Source of the DNA: Nemertoderma westbladi
Taxonomy: Eukaryota > Xenacoelomorpha > Nemertodermatida > Nemertodermatidae
Length of the DNA: 41,086 nt
NCBI GenBank assembly: GCA_032718475.1
Contig: JAUCBJ010009115.1
Location: 1-41,086 of the forward strand
Direction of reading: 5' to 3'
Shown: piece after piece, positions 17,571-26,921 of the stretch
How the letters are laid out: the number at the start of each line of letters is the position of its first letter
Position numbering within the stretch: position 1 is the first letter of the stretch
The notes under the pieces: generated by a model
The model's database searches: none
Told to the model about the DNA's origin: nothing
The model's input: the letters and a program-made list of their open reading frames with translations, nothing else
Made by a program: the position numbers and the translations under genes

Positions 17571-20106
17571 TATTCCGAACTTTGTTCGTACAGTCGTACA
17601 GCAGTACAGGCTGACAGGTACTTTGTATTTATGTAGGGTAGGCCTATCCTATCTCTGTATTTGCTGTTTGCAGTTTATGGTCTGACGGTGATTGATTTTA
17701 TGATAGGCCAAGACTTCTGCTAAGATCAGTACCGTACCGGTACAGGTAATGCAGTAATATAATACAGTACTGCAGTAACACACTGACCAAGGACTAGACA
17801 CTGACTAATTGATACAAGAAGGTAAAATGAACATAATAATGGCTCTGATATCCCGGTAAATATTTTCGACCTACATGTAGTTCCAACGCGCGCTATTCCT
17901 ATATGCGACCGCACAAAATATGTTCTCATGTTAGAGAACGTTATGAACCAAAAACAATGTCGATATCCGAACTTTTTGTTGGCAGTGCCAGTTATTAATC
18001 TGCCATTGCAGTCTGCTCACCTTTGTTGCATTGGGGCTTCGAGTATTATTTGTATTAACTGGAGGCTAGTCAAATGACTTGCCTCAGGTTTACCAATGGC
18101 TTGGTTGGTCGGTGTGAAACATCGGTGGAAAGTTCCAGAAAGGTCATCAGGAAAGCGACTCACGCAATTGTTGGCAGCTCTCTCTCCAGTGGGGGTCAGA
18201 TACGCGATACGCGACCCATCACCCATGCCTACTCTGATGCACATGACCTACAGTACCATTGTCTATGCAGTTCATATGCTGGGCCATGCCCTGTACCCCT
18301 GCTGCCAGGAGCAGGTCGCAGTGAAGTGCACTCAAATTGGAGATGAAAGCACTCTACTCCTGACCAGCCATTGGTAGATTACCATCAGCATGGTCAGTAA
18401 ACTATCCCAGGGCGTAAACTATTCCAGAACGATGGGGGCCCTTCTTACAGGAACACATTACATGCCCTTATTAAGAGGATATGCAGCCACAGATGACACA
18501 ATCCTTTATGCTATATGGAGGTGGCAAGTTTTCTGAATTAATGTACCAGAACCTGCCTGATCTGACCTGTTTGCCTTACAAGAATGAGAATGTGTGAGAA
18601 CCATAACAATAGTCGAATTCGCTACACTACAGTAGTGAGACCTAATGCGCAAGAAATTGGCCTTTATGTCAATAAAGAAAAAATTGAAGCTTTTTTTAGA
18701 ACTCATGTGATGTGTCATGCCATCGTTTGATAATGAACTTATATATAAAGACATTGTGTTGGCGTAGAAACCTGGAGCCGATAATTACGCGGTAGGTATT
18801 GCATTGCAATCAATTTAATGATTTATAGCCTTAAGCGTTATATACAGTAGGGGTGGGTTAATAAACGGAGAGCCAAAACCATCGAACGGCGATTTAACTT
18901 ACTTTACTTGCGAATTTACTTTATGTACATTAGTTTACAATAGAAATAATTATGACTTTGTAATATATTGTATGGATTAAAACCTACTGTATGAGTGCCA
19001 AACTATTGAGACAATATTTGGCTAATTCAATAAGAGTATGTAAGAATTTCTTCCAAATGTTTAAACAACGTAAGCCTATTTATAATTGTAGCATTGTGAG
19101 TGTGTGACGGGGGCTGTGATTGCGGCATAATAATATTTCATCTTCACAGTTTGAGATCTCGACAATAATTAGTGCACCAAACTTGTTAATAATCCGACGC
19201 TAATCTTTGTAAAATTCAATGATACCATGTTTAAGTTAATCCGCAAGGGTTACATAACTCAAGGAAGTCATGTTCATTTTTGAGATTTATGTGCATTCAC
19301 GTTAAATAAATATTATAAATATATTAATTTATTGCGTTAATAATGATTAAAGTTACTTGTAAACTTTGTGTAATTTATATAATGAGTACTTGGTGGAGAT
19401 TTGTTAACAAGAAATTAAATTTAAAATAAGTAATTGGCAAAGGATTCAACAAATAATAGTTGAATCAAATTATATTGAAATAATATTTTTTATATAAATT
19501 TGTATTTCTTATTAATATTATCATCTGCCATCTTAACCATTACATGGTTATTATTTTTGCTCATAATTTAATTACTGTAAATAAAGTACACGATTTTATT
19601 AAATTATCATACAGCTTTGTTTTTTCTAGCATAGTTAATTTTATAAAACATTATAATATAATGTTAAAAAGTTAAAATATCTCATAATGTGTTGGTAATT
19701 ATAAAATTAAATTTCATGATACAACATATATAAGATATTAATTAAATTCATTCCTCTCCAGGGGAAATCGGATTGTATTTGATAAAATTTCTCCTTATTT
19801 GTGTTTTATAGCATTTATTTCTATCTTACAGTGTAACCTGTACAGATACTAATTAGTTTATTGTTTTGGTTAGATTCAGACTTTCTGTAACCTGGATTTT
19901 TAGTGAAAACCTGCAACCCCCCTATTTGTTAAATTTAAATAAGAGTTATAGTTAAATATAATTAATAATGTAAAATAATATTGAGTTTGTATGTAATTTT
20001 TATATATTTATATGTTGTTGTAGTTCCCGTCTTCCCCTGTATGTAGGCCTACAGTAGATTCAATTAAATGATATAGTTCTCTACATACAGTCTCAGAGCC
20101 GTTACC
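17571..20106. other. Divergent intergenic region between FKBP12 and the coiled-coil gene
   Basis: The stretch should contain both promoters, but no TATA box or other element can be placed with confidence. The part from 18000 to 18500 has higher GC than its surroundings. It contains overlapping open frames on both strands (18096-18377 plus, 18017-18244 minus) with no recognisable family. The minus frame ends at a good donor (CAACAAAG/GTGAGC). The remainder, 18780-20040, is AT-rich and featureless. A TAGGCCTACAGTA scar stack sits at 20044-20056. Confidence 0.4.
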
Positions 20107-20211
20107 ATGTCGACCGATCACCTGACCTACCTGAGAACTAACAATGTAGAACTTCGCAAGCGAGTAGAAGAGTTGGAACAGATAATAGAAGACCAACACA
20201 AACACGTGCAG
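20107..20211 (+). CDS. Coiled-coil protein, first coding exon
   Basis: ATG in a TTACC context opens a 35-codon frame ending CAG/GTTAAT, phase 0. The product starts MSTDHLTYLRTNNVELRKR and continues as charged heptads (VEELEQIIEDQ), typical of the start of a coiled coil. A possible acceptor (CTACATACAG at 20079-20088) suggests the exon begins just upstream and that a 5' UTR exon exists. It joins 26242-26397 in frame. See the exon 2 entry for the family suggestion. Confidence 0.75.
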
Positions 20212-20685
20212 GTTAATCATTGGTCAATCAATCAATAACAATTTAGGCCTACAACATAGCCTACAAGGGGAAATTGATCCAGTTGATTTAGCTACCTGAA
20301 CCCCTATTTTGAAGTATTCACCTAATTTTACTAGATTTTCGGGAACACAAAGTTGAAAGTGTATAAGTGAAAAACCGGAAAAAAATATTCACAATTCATT
20401 GGAAACGTACTGAAATTATAACACATAATACTGTATATTTGTGTTCTAATATAATATAATGTAATTTATAATACGCCACAAATTGAATGCCACCCCAAAT
20501 TAGATGATTTAACACCAAAATTGTCTAACTTCCAGGAAGTGCAAGCGCGTGGGCTGGGGGCCATTCTTCGCGTCAGCGGGGGCTAAAAGTCCCAAAAGTG
20601 GGTAGAAAACGTATGACCATTGGACAATATTGGGGTTAAACGGGGCTAGAACAAGATACCCATTAGTCGATTAGGCCCACCTCAT

Positions 20686-20837
20686 GGTACACTCTCAGTG
20701 GTAGTGTAGTGAATAAAGACATGGTGGTGAGTTCGATTGGCCGTTTAGGCCCAGGCATTTCTGAATAGGACACCCAATTGGTCGTTTGTCTCCCAAGTGA
20801 AGGACAGAAGGAAACATGCCTGGTTAATTCCTGTGAG
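20686..20837 (+). mobile_element. SINE-like repeat, left part
   Basis: The sequence CTCTCAGTGGTAGTG resembles a pol III A box. GAGTTCGATTGG, about 38 bases later, resembles a B box, both degenerate. The body that follows (CAGGCATTTCTGAATAGGAC ... AACATGCCTGGTTAATTCC) is interrupted by the hAT-like element and may resume at 21539 (CCTGTGTGCAGCTGATATTG). The call rests only on these box-like motifs and the split structure. Confidence 0.35.
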
Positions 20838-21538
20838 CAGGGCCGGTGTCGTAGGCGAATCTGCCCCCACCCCCCCCCACTTGGATTTATTCGTTTATTT
20901 TTTGGTTAGGGTTAGGTGGTCATGCTCAAAAACCCAAAGTAACCAAGTAACCCTAAGTAAAACTGTCATGTAACCCTAACCCTAAGTCATGAGGCTCTAA
21001 TCTATGACATGTTGTGGAATTTTAAATTTTGGACCCTGGACTGGAATGTCCGCGAAATTCCACAAAGTGTCTTAGATTAGAGCCTTATGACTTAGGGTTA
21101 GGGTTACATGACAGTTTTACTTAGGGTTTCGGGCCGCCATTTCACTTTGAATTAGGGTTTCGGACCGTCACTCTCAAAATATGGGGTGAAAATGCTCTGG
21201 GGGGGGGGGGGGGGGGGCGGTTGTGGGCTTGTACACCGCGTTAAGCTTATCGAGGCTCTTAGACTATTATCAACTGTAGATTAGATATTGCACTTTTTAG
21301 GTTTTGGTTACAATTATCACCTTAAAGTTATTATAAAACGGTTTGGCCAGAAGGTTACAACAGCAGAATGTAAACGCCAACAAAGCGAGTGAAAATTTTT
21401 AATAAACCCATTTAAACTTTTTGGTTATAAAACGAAAGTTAGTCATCCACCCAGCGGTTAATTTAAAATTATGTGTCCCCTTTTAAGCCATGGCTCCTAG
21501 GATGCAGCCTTATAAGCCTAGGCATTAAAGCGGCCCTG
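20838..21538. mobile_element. Non-autonomous hAT-like element
   Basis: A 701-bp segment begins CAGGGCCGG and ends CGGCCCTG, the terminal pattern typical of hAT elements. It is flanked by CCTGTGAG (20830-20837) and CCTGTGTG (21539-21546), an 8-bp target duplication with one mismatch, which is the hAT length. There is no transposase frame. The interior holds the large inverted repeat at 20949-21128 and a G19 run at 21199-21217. Confidence 0.6.
20949..21128. repeat. Large inverted repeat with telomere-like words
   Basis: The arms are 20949-21022 and 21055-21128, about 74 bp each, with a 32-bp loop. The outer 55 bp of each arm match with a single difference (GTCATGAGGC against GCCTTATGAC). The inner part is less perfect. 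The arms contain TAACCCTAACCCTAAG and its complement CTTAGGGTTAGGGTTA, resembling TTAGGG telomere repeats. On RNA or single-stranded DNA it would form a long hairpin. Confidence 0.85.
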
Positions 21539-21546
21539 CCTGTGTG

Positions 21547-22594
21547 CAGCTGATATTGTAGCGTTAGTATTGTTTGTATGCTAGTTATTAGTTAGTGAAA
21601 AACGAAGATGAAATGTTAAAGCACTGCACAGCATTGAACCACCCCCCCCCCCCCCTCCCCCCGTATCTGAAAATACGAGGCCCTATACATTTTTTTAATT
21701 TAAATTACCGTAGGCCCCTAGTATATTAACTATCAATATTAAACATAGATACTGTAAATAAAATTAAACTAAAATATGTAAAAGCTACAGCAGGTCCTGA
21801 ATTATATTATATTTAATGGAATTACAATTTAAATGCCAATAAAGCAAACGATAGTTAAACTGAGAGATATATTATCTTCTAATTTAGATCTATCATCATA
21901 AAACTTAATAAAGGCAGTGTATCTTTGTTTAATGAAAGTTAAGAGTTAAGCCCGGTTCGCACAGATACAACTCGGGGTGACAGTGTGCCAACGTTGTCAC
22001 CGCGTTTTCAAATGTAACCCAAAACCAAAACGCTGTGATTATATGATTATATTATTATGATTACATATATAAATATTTTATTGCAATATACTCACATTTG
22101 CATATCATTGATTACATTATATTAGATATTAGATGCTATATTAGATGATATTAGATATATATTAGATATTATTATTCCAATCCTATCCAACATCACAGCC
22201 CCTTTCCACAACGCTCTTACTTAAGTTTACGTCCCCGAAACATACATTAATATTCGATCCGTCAAATTAATGTCTTTCCTTGTCAGATTAATGGATAATA
22301 ACATTACCTATTAAATAACGCTAAATTTAAATTTCACTGTTTACGAACTCCTGCTTGGTTGATGTTATCTGGGTGGCTGTACTCTACCTGGCCTATCTAT
22401 TACTGCCATTTTGATTTCTAAATGGCGTTCCAATTTTATCCAAATGCATTGCCTTCAACAGTAGAATGTACCACAAGAGAGTGTACCGCATAGACGGCCA
22501 TGGCAATACAACCTTTCTTAACATCGTACCAATTATATCTTCTAACCTTTTTTTTGGGCGTGGGCGCGCTTCATATTATTATAATAATAGAAAA
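21547..22594. other. Unassigned intronic stretch
   Basis: Nothing coding is visible. It contains a 14-C run (21642-21655) and a short array of TTAGATAT words near 22110-22165. Confidence 0.4.
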
Positions 22595-22611
22595 TTAACC
22601 CCTTAGAGCCT

Positions 22612-22666
22612 ATGACGTCCACTGCACGTCACCATGGACAGCACTAAGACGTGCAGTGGACGTCAT
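22612..22666. repeat. Perfect 19-bp subterminal hairpin
   Basis: ATGACGTCCACTGCACGTC and its exact reverse complement surround ACCATGGACAGCACTAA. It is subterminal in the piggyBac-like element. Confidence 0.9.
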
Positions 22667-22844
22667 GCTGGAATACATGTTTTATTGGAAGACTCTTGGA
22701 GTGTATACTGGTGGGTAGTATTAAAGACATTTAGTGCTCTTCATGGGAAAAAATCCATTCTGTACTGTAGATAGGCTGTATTGTTGACTGTATTATAAGT
22801 GTTAGGTATATGGCATAATGCCAACCACAGTACAGTAGTACAGA

Positions 22845-23450
22845 CTGACAGAAAGACCGACAGACAGACAGACTAGCTTTATGTAAACTTGTAAATTGAC
22901 ATCAGAAATGATATCAGCAACCCTTAAAACCCCCATGGCGAGAATGTTAGTTAGTTTGTATACTTTCTTAAGTTTTGACAGACTGACTGACAGAAAGACC
23001 GACAGTCAGACAGACTAGATTTTTTTAAACGTGAAAACTGACATCTGAAATGAAATCAGCACCTATCAAAACCCCCATAGCGAGAATGTTAGTTAGTTTG
23101 TATTGTTTTTTATGTTTTGACAGACTGACTGACAGAATGACCGACAGACAGACAGACGAGATTTATGTAAACGTTAAAACTGACATCAGAAATGAAATCA
23201 GCACCCCTTAAAACCCCCATAGCGAGAATGTTAGTAAGTTTGTATTCTTTTTTAGTTTTGACGGACTGACTGACAGAAAGACCGACAAACCGACAGACCA
23301 ACAGACAAGATTTATTTAAAAGTGAAAACTGACATCAGAAATGAAATCACCGACCTTTAAAACCCCCAGAGCGAGAATGTTAGTTAGTTAGTATTTTGTT
23401 ATAAGTTTTGACAGACAAACAGACAGAAAGACTGATAAACTTCAGATTTA
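22845..23450. repeat. 141-bp tandem repeat, about four copies
   Basis: Units start near 22847, 22988, 23129, 23271 and a partial at about 23415. Each has GACTGACAGAAAGACCGACAG, then GACATCAGAAATGAAATCAG, AAAACCCCCAT and GCGAGAATGTTAGTTAGTTT. The first part is itself a GACA microsatellite. The open frame on the minus strand (23110-23301) is a by-product. Confidence 0.9.
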
Positions 23451-23849
23451 TGATTTTAGTTTAGGATTATGGGGCACAAATAAAATCCTGCTTTAGGTGC
23501 TAAAGGGTTAAAGTAAGAAACTTAAAAGGATAAATTTAAATTACATTATTCAATATAGGGAACACTAATGACACAATTGAAGATAGAAATATACCTACAA
23601 TAAATATATTTACTAAACTTATTGTAAATTAACCTAAGTAAATTGATTGAAATGTAGTAATGATTAAAAATTAACATTTTATAACGAAATATATTAATAT
23701 ATAAAATAAATGAATTAAAATTAAAAGAGATGGGTTGTGATTAAAAGCAATAAAGTGAAGTATATTAACAAAAAAGGATAAAAACAAATTAATAGAGATA
23801 AAAATAAAAAAGAGGCGGGATAAAAAATAAATAAAATACTATTAATTAA

Positions 23850-25466
23850 TTAATCGATGATGTCGCAGAGACCTGCAGAGGGAGAGTCTATGGTCCCCAG
23901 TATGGAGGCGGCATTCCCGATTAATATCGCGATTAGGATCCGTTGTTGGAGGAATCGGTGACACCTGGGCTCCATGGTAACGGCGTGGATCCTCTGGCCT
24001 ATTTCCTTGAGGAAGCTGGTGGTTTCGGGGCCGGGCTGTCCGAACGTTTCAAATGCCACCGGGTGAAATATATAGCCCTTTTTCACAAGCTCGTCATATT
24101 TTTTGGATTTCGCTGCCTTAGGTGCCACTCGTCCGCCAGCAGACTGGCTTGTAGCGCGGTGACTGGGTGCAAGTGGGTCCCATATGGTGGCATCCCAGGC
24201 GAGCAGGCGACCATGACTCCACGGGATAAGGGTAACACCATCCACCCGTTTACTGCTCCCATCTCTACAGAGCCCAGGTGGTTCCAAGAGGCAGGGGACT
24301 CCACTGCTGGCCAGAGATCTTTTAATTATGTCGTTGACCATGGTATGTCTCGGATGTCGGCCTGCCCTACGCTTGCAGGATAAATCATGCAGACCGTCTG
24401 ACTCGACCTGCCTACCACATAGTACACAGTAATGGGGTTCTGTAACCATGCATCCCAGGCGGGTGGCGATGGAGAGCCGGAACTGTGTGTTGTTGAGTTT
24501 CAACCCTAGGGAAGAGGCTGGGACTGCATCTAACCAACAACCTGCTACACTCGAGTTTAAGGAGTTTAGACGGGCGACGTCGACTGGGGAGGATGAAGAG
24601 TGGAGTCTGTTCCAAGTTTCCTCGAAGATGGGCCTCATCCATGCGCTCTGTTGGGTGGAATTGGGGGATGGAGTGGGTTTACCATCAGGGACCATCGATT
24701 TCCACTGCTCCAGTGCTTGAGATGTCATGGGGTCTAAGGGGGTCTCCTTTTGCTTGAGGAGGCGCCCTGCCAGACTAGAACTAGCAGCCGCGGAAGCCAG
24801 GAAGGCGGAAGGTGCAAGCTGTATAGCACTAGTGAGGCCGAGGCCACCTATGCGGGCGGGGAGGCCAGCTTTTAACCATGCACGGTCATCGATTACAGCG
24901 TTTGCAACCTCACGGAGAGCATCTCTGATGGTTTGGTCGAACTTAGCGAGGATATCCGGTTTCGTGAAGCATGGTGCTGTGCGAAGGAAGTACAGTAGGT
25001 TAGTTAGTCTGGGAATTAAAAAAGAATGTTTTAGGAGGTAGAAGGCATGGTGGGCGTCGATGTGTGGAAGCCGTGATGTTTGCGTAGTCAGGTCGTTAAC
25101 CTTATCCTGCAGACATGTCGCAATGGCAGCATTACCAATCGGTGCACCCAACCTCGTTAGTTCATCCAGGGGGAGAGTCTTCAACCCAGAACAAACCTCT
25201 TGGAACGCACTTTGGATGGCAGTCTGTATTTCCTCCGACTCAGCATCAAGGTAAAAGAGCTCGCACTTGGAAGGTTTGATCTCGAGACCACACTTCTTTC
25301 CCTTGGAGATTATACGCTTGAGGTCATTGAGGACTACCCGGAAGTCACCGCCAAGGTTGCCATCATCGAGGTACCAGATATTAATCCTGGAATCAACAGA
25401 CTGTATGAATGTGTTGATGGTGTCCCCGAATAACTTTGGCCCATCTGTATCTCCCTGTACCTTCAT
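23850..25466 (-). CDS. RT plus zinc-finger/PD-(D/E)XK-like endonuclease protein, partial
   Basis: The protein has 538 residues as read. Residues 3-13 are the degraded GxxQGDPxGP loop (here VQGDTDGPKLF). The catalytic box YLDDG is at about 32-36. A thumb with LGAPIG (about 106-111) and GGLGLTSAIQLAPSAFLAS (about 208-226) follows. A CxxC...HxxxC finger with CVLCG and HDLSC lies near 344-361, then GRHPRH (about 366-371), RVDGV (about 404), LAWDATIWD (about 419-427), KSKKYDEL (about 450) and FHPVAFETFG. The finger, R-(P)-D, Asp and Lys-Tyr series matches the restriction-like endonuclease of R2-type retrotransposons in order and spacing. This assignment is from motif memory. The Pro of the usual (K/R)PD is Val here, which may impair the nuclease. 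The true start is upstream and frameshifted, so the ATG at 25466 is internal. Confidence 0.8.
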   Translation of the reverse strand: MKVQGDTDGPKLFGDTINTFIQSVDSRINIWYLDDGNLGGDFRVVLNDLKRIISKGKKCGLEIKPSKCELFYLDAESEEIQTAIQSAFQEVCSGLKTLPLDELTRLGAPIGNAAIATCLQDKVNDLTTQTSRLPHIDAHHAFYLLKHSFLIPRLTNLLYFLRTAPCFTKPDILAKFDQTIRDALREVANAVIDDRAWLKAGLPARIGGLGLTSAIQLAPSAFLASAAASSSLAGRLLKQKETPLDPMTSQALEQWKSMVPDGKPTPSPNSTQQSAWMRPIFEETWNRLHSSSSPVDVARLNSLNSSVAGCWLDAVPASSLGLKLNNTQFRLSIATRLGCMVTEPHYCVLCGRQVESDGLHDLSCKRRAGRHPRHTMVNDIIKRSLASSGVPCLLEPPGLCRDGSSKRVDGVTLIPWSHGRLLAWDATIWDPLAPSHRATSQSAGGRVAPKAAKSKKYDELVKKGYIFHPVAFETFGQPGPETTSFLKEIGQRIHAVTMEPRCHRFLQQRILIAILIGNAASILGTIDSPSAGLCDIID

Positions 25467-25602
25467 CTGAGAGTATGACGTCCTCTGTCCTACAGTTTAA
25501 GAGGAAGCTCGGCTCACCATATGCAGACAGGGTGTAATTGTAGATTGTAGGGTAAGTCTGGTAGATGGTCTCTAGCATGGTCTCTAGCATGGTCTCTAGC
25601 AT
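23850..25602 (-). mobile_element. RLE-class non-LTR retrotransposon, 5'-truncated, antisense in intron 1
   Basis: The element is read on the minus strand. RT palm sequence starts in one frame (YGEPSFLLN, about 25540) and continues after a small frameshift near 25465 into a 538-codon ORF ending at 23850. Upstream, a 12-bp triplet (ATGGTCTCTAGC-like, 25564-25602) is duplicated. The RT fingers and the N-terminal DNA-binding region are missing. The frame is long and nearly intact, so insertion was fairly recent or sequence is conserved. AT-rich sequence at 23512-23849 may include its 3' UTR. No poly(A) tail or target duplication was identified. Confidence 0.85.
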
Positions 25603-25647
25603 GAGCTAACCTCGTTCCAATAATAGTTTCTAAATGTCGTTCCAATT

Positions 25648-25944
25648 TTATTTTAGCGAGTGGATTGCGGTACACTGCGCTCGTATTGCTGCAGTAGTAT
25701 AGTATTTATTTTGGGCGATTATGTATTTATGTAAAAAAATGTATTTTTTTAGGGGGAAAATGTATTTATTTAGGGCTAAAATGTGTTTGTTTTGGGGGTA
25801 AATGTAGTTATTTTGGGCTAAAATGTATCTGGTTTGGGGGAAAATGTATTTGTTTTGGTGGAAAACGTATTTATTTTGTGCCAAAATGTATTTGTTTTGG
25901 GGGAAAATGTATTTCTTTTGGGAAAATTTTGTTTTGGGGAACAC
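25648..25944 (-). repeat. 21-bp minisatellite encoding heptapeptide repeats
   Basis: Units such as AAAATGTATTTGTTTTGGGGG repeat about ten times with an alternating pattern. Because 21 is a multiple of three, one minus-strand frame stays open for 98 codons with the heptad NKYIFPQ alternating with NKYILAQ. No gene family matches. It lies in an intron on the opposite strand, so it is most likely a minisatellite. Related units with TTGAATAATTTTTTTTGG continue to about 26100. Confidence 0.7.
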
Positions 25945-26110
25945 TTATATATTTTGGTATTTAATAATTGGTTTTGGTGTTGAATAATTTTTTTTGGTTT
26001 TGAAAAATTTATTTTGGTGTTTGAATTATTTTATTTGGGGTTGAATAATATTTTTGGGGTCACATTATTTAATTTGGTATAAAATAATTTTTTTTGGTGA
26101 AATTTTCATC
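25945..26110. repeat. AT-rich tandem repeat, about 27-30 bp
   Basis: Degenerate units of the form TTTTGGTGTTTGAATAATTTTTT follow the 21-bp minisatellite directly and share its TTTTGG core. Confidence 0.55.
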
Positions 26111-26241
26111 AATTTTGGGATGACTTTAATTGGTAGCCTTTATAATATAAAATAAAAAAATACACACCGTAGTAGAAGTTAACATACTATATTTAGGAAA
26201 TTTGGGGGAAATACAAAATTGAAATTAACATATATTTTTAG

Positions 26242-26397
26242 GAGATTCACAGGAAACACAATGTTGAAATGAACACTATCAAGAAAGAAGAGGCTGCAAA
26301 ATATAACCAACAGTTGTGGGAATTAAAAACTCGTCTACACGAAGATAAACTCGCAGAATTAGAAGCTCAGAAGGATGCAATGACAATGCGATTCCAG
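26242..26397 (+). CDS. Coiled-coil protein, exon 2
   Basis: A 52-codon exon, phase 0 at both ends, after acceptor ATATTTTTAG and before donor CAG/GTTTGT. It encodes highly charged alpha-helical sequence: EIHRKHNVEMNTIKKEE, then QLWELKTRLHEDKLAELEAQ, then KDAMTMRFQ. The ELKxxLHExKxxELxA block and the spacing after it resemble the N-terminal coiled coil of Jakmip/Marlin proteins, which link microtubules, GABA-B receptors and Janus kinases. That resemblance is from memory and coiled coils align easily, so I give no symbol. The exon itself is well supported by splice sites and shared phase with exons 1 and 3. Confidence 0.8.
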
Positions 26398-26560
26398 GTT
26401 TGTGTTTCTCATTTTTTAGTTTTATAATAAACTTCTAAGATGTTACTAAAATGACTGCAGTAAATAGGCAGTAGAGTAGCCTATGCCTACTTTTCCTTGA
26501 GTGACGATACTGTATAAGGCAAATAATTCCCCAACGGCAAAGCGAATATATTCTTCATCC

Positions 26561-26655
26561 GATTGGTTTTAGCTCAGTGGTCATAGACACACACCTCCGG
26601 CTGATGAGCCAGAAGTTTGAAACCTAGGTACCGGGTTCGAACCCCAATTGATTTG
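26561..26655 (+). mobile_element. tRNA-like (SINE head) sequence in intron 2
   Basis: TTAGCTCAGTGGT (about 26569-26581) fits a pol III A box and GGGTTCGAACCCC (26633-26645) fits a B box exactly. Their spacing is about 63 bases, too long for an ordinary tRNA. The acceptor and T stems do not pair properly, so it is not a functional tRNA gene. A tRNA-derived SINE fragment or a degenerate tRNA pseudogene is more likely. It lies within the 326-bp intron 2 (26398-26723). Confidence 0.5.
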
Positions 26656-26723
26656 ATAGCTTCATCATAGGTACCATTATAATATTATATTATTAAAGTT
26701 TCAAATACTCGTGTTAACCGCAG

Positions 26724-26848
26724 GTTGAGTTGGAGAAACTTGTGAGGGACAAGGAACACGAACTGAGCGAAGTTTATTCGAGTATTCTACAAGGGAGAGA
26801 GGAGACCGTAGCTCAGCTGAAAGGAGTTATGTGGAGAGAAGCGACTGA
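26724..26848 (+). CDS. Coiled-coil protein, exon 3 (alternatively terminal to 26861)
   Basis: The exon follows acceptor TTAACCGCAG and continues the frame at phase 0 with VELEKLVRDKEHELSEVYSS, then ILQGREETVAQLKG and VMWREATE. It either splices at GA/GTTAGT (26848/26849) or reads five more residues to a TAA at 26859-26861. I prefer splicing, because the sequence still looks like the middle of a coiled coil and Jakmip-like proteins continue far beyond this point. If so, the next intron contains the 14-kb satellite. If not, the protein is only 132 residues. Confidence 0.7.
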
Positions 26849-26921
26849 GTTAGTTTACTAATAAGTTTATTTTACAGCGCATAGTGGGATAGGTACAGTA
26901 GTTAATGACTTAGGAATAAAA

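Larger units (their letters stand above)
22599..23507. mobile_element. Non-autonomous piggyBac-like element
   Basis: The ends are CCCCTTAGAGCCTA on the left and, inverted on the right, CCCTTTAGCACCTA. TTAA flanks it on both sides (22595-22598 and 23508-23511). TTAA target duplication and CCC-starting ends are the piggyBac signature. Near the left end is a perfect 19-bp stem with a 17-base loop (22612-22630 with 22648-22666). The interior carries a 141-bp tandem repeat and no transposase, so it would need an autonomous relative to move. Confidence 0.65.
20212..26241 (+). other. Intron 1 of the coiled-coil gene
   Basis: This is a 6.0-kb phase-0 intron with GT-AG ends, inferred from the exons on each side. 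It is mostly mobile DNA: a split SINE-like repeat, a hAT-like element, a piggyBac-like element, an antisense non-LTR retrotransposon and a 21-bp minisatellite. Confidence 0.7.

Noticed and set aside
20008-20220. Minus-strand 70-codon frame opposite coiled-coil exon 1
   Set aside because: It is a shadow of the plus-strand exon, which has a start codon, a donor and in-frame partners.
23110-23301. Minus-strand frame with Ser-Val-Ser-Gln-Ser-Val repeats
   Set aside because: It is a by-product of the GACA-rich part of the 141-bp tandem repeat.
26561-26655. Functional tRNA gene
   Set aside because: The A and B boxes match well, but their spacing is too long and the acceptor and T stems do not pair, so a SINE head or pseudogene is more likely.
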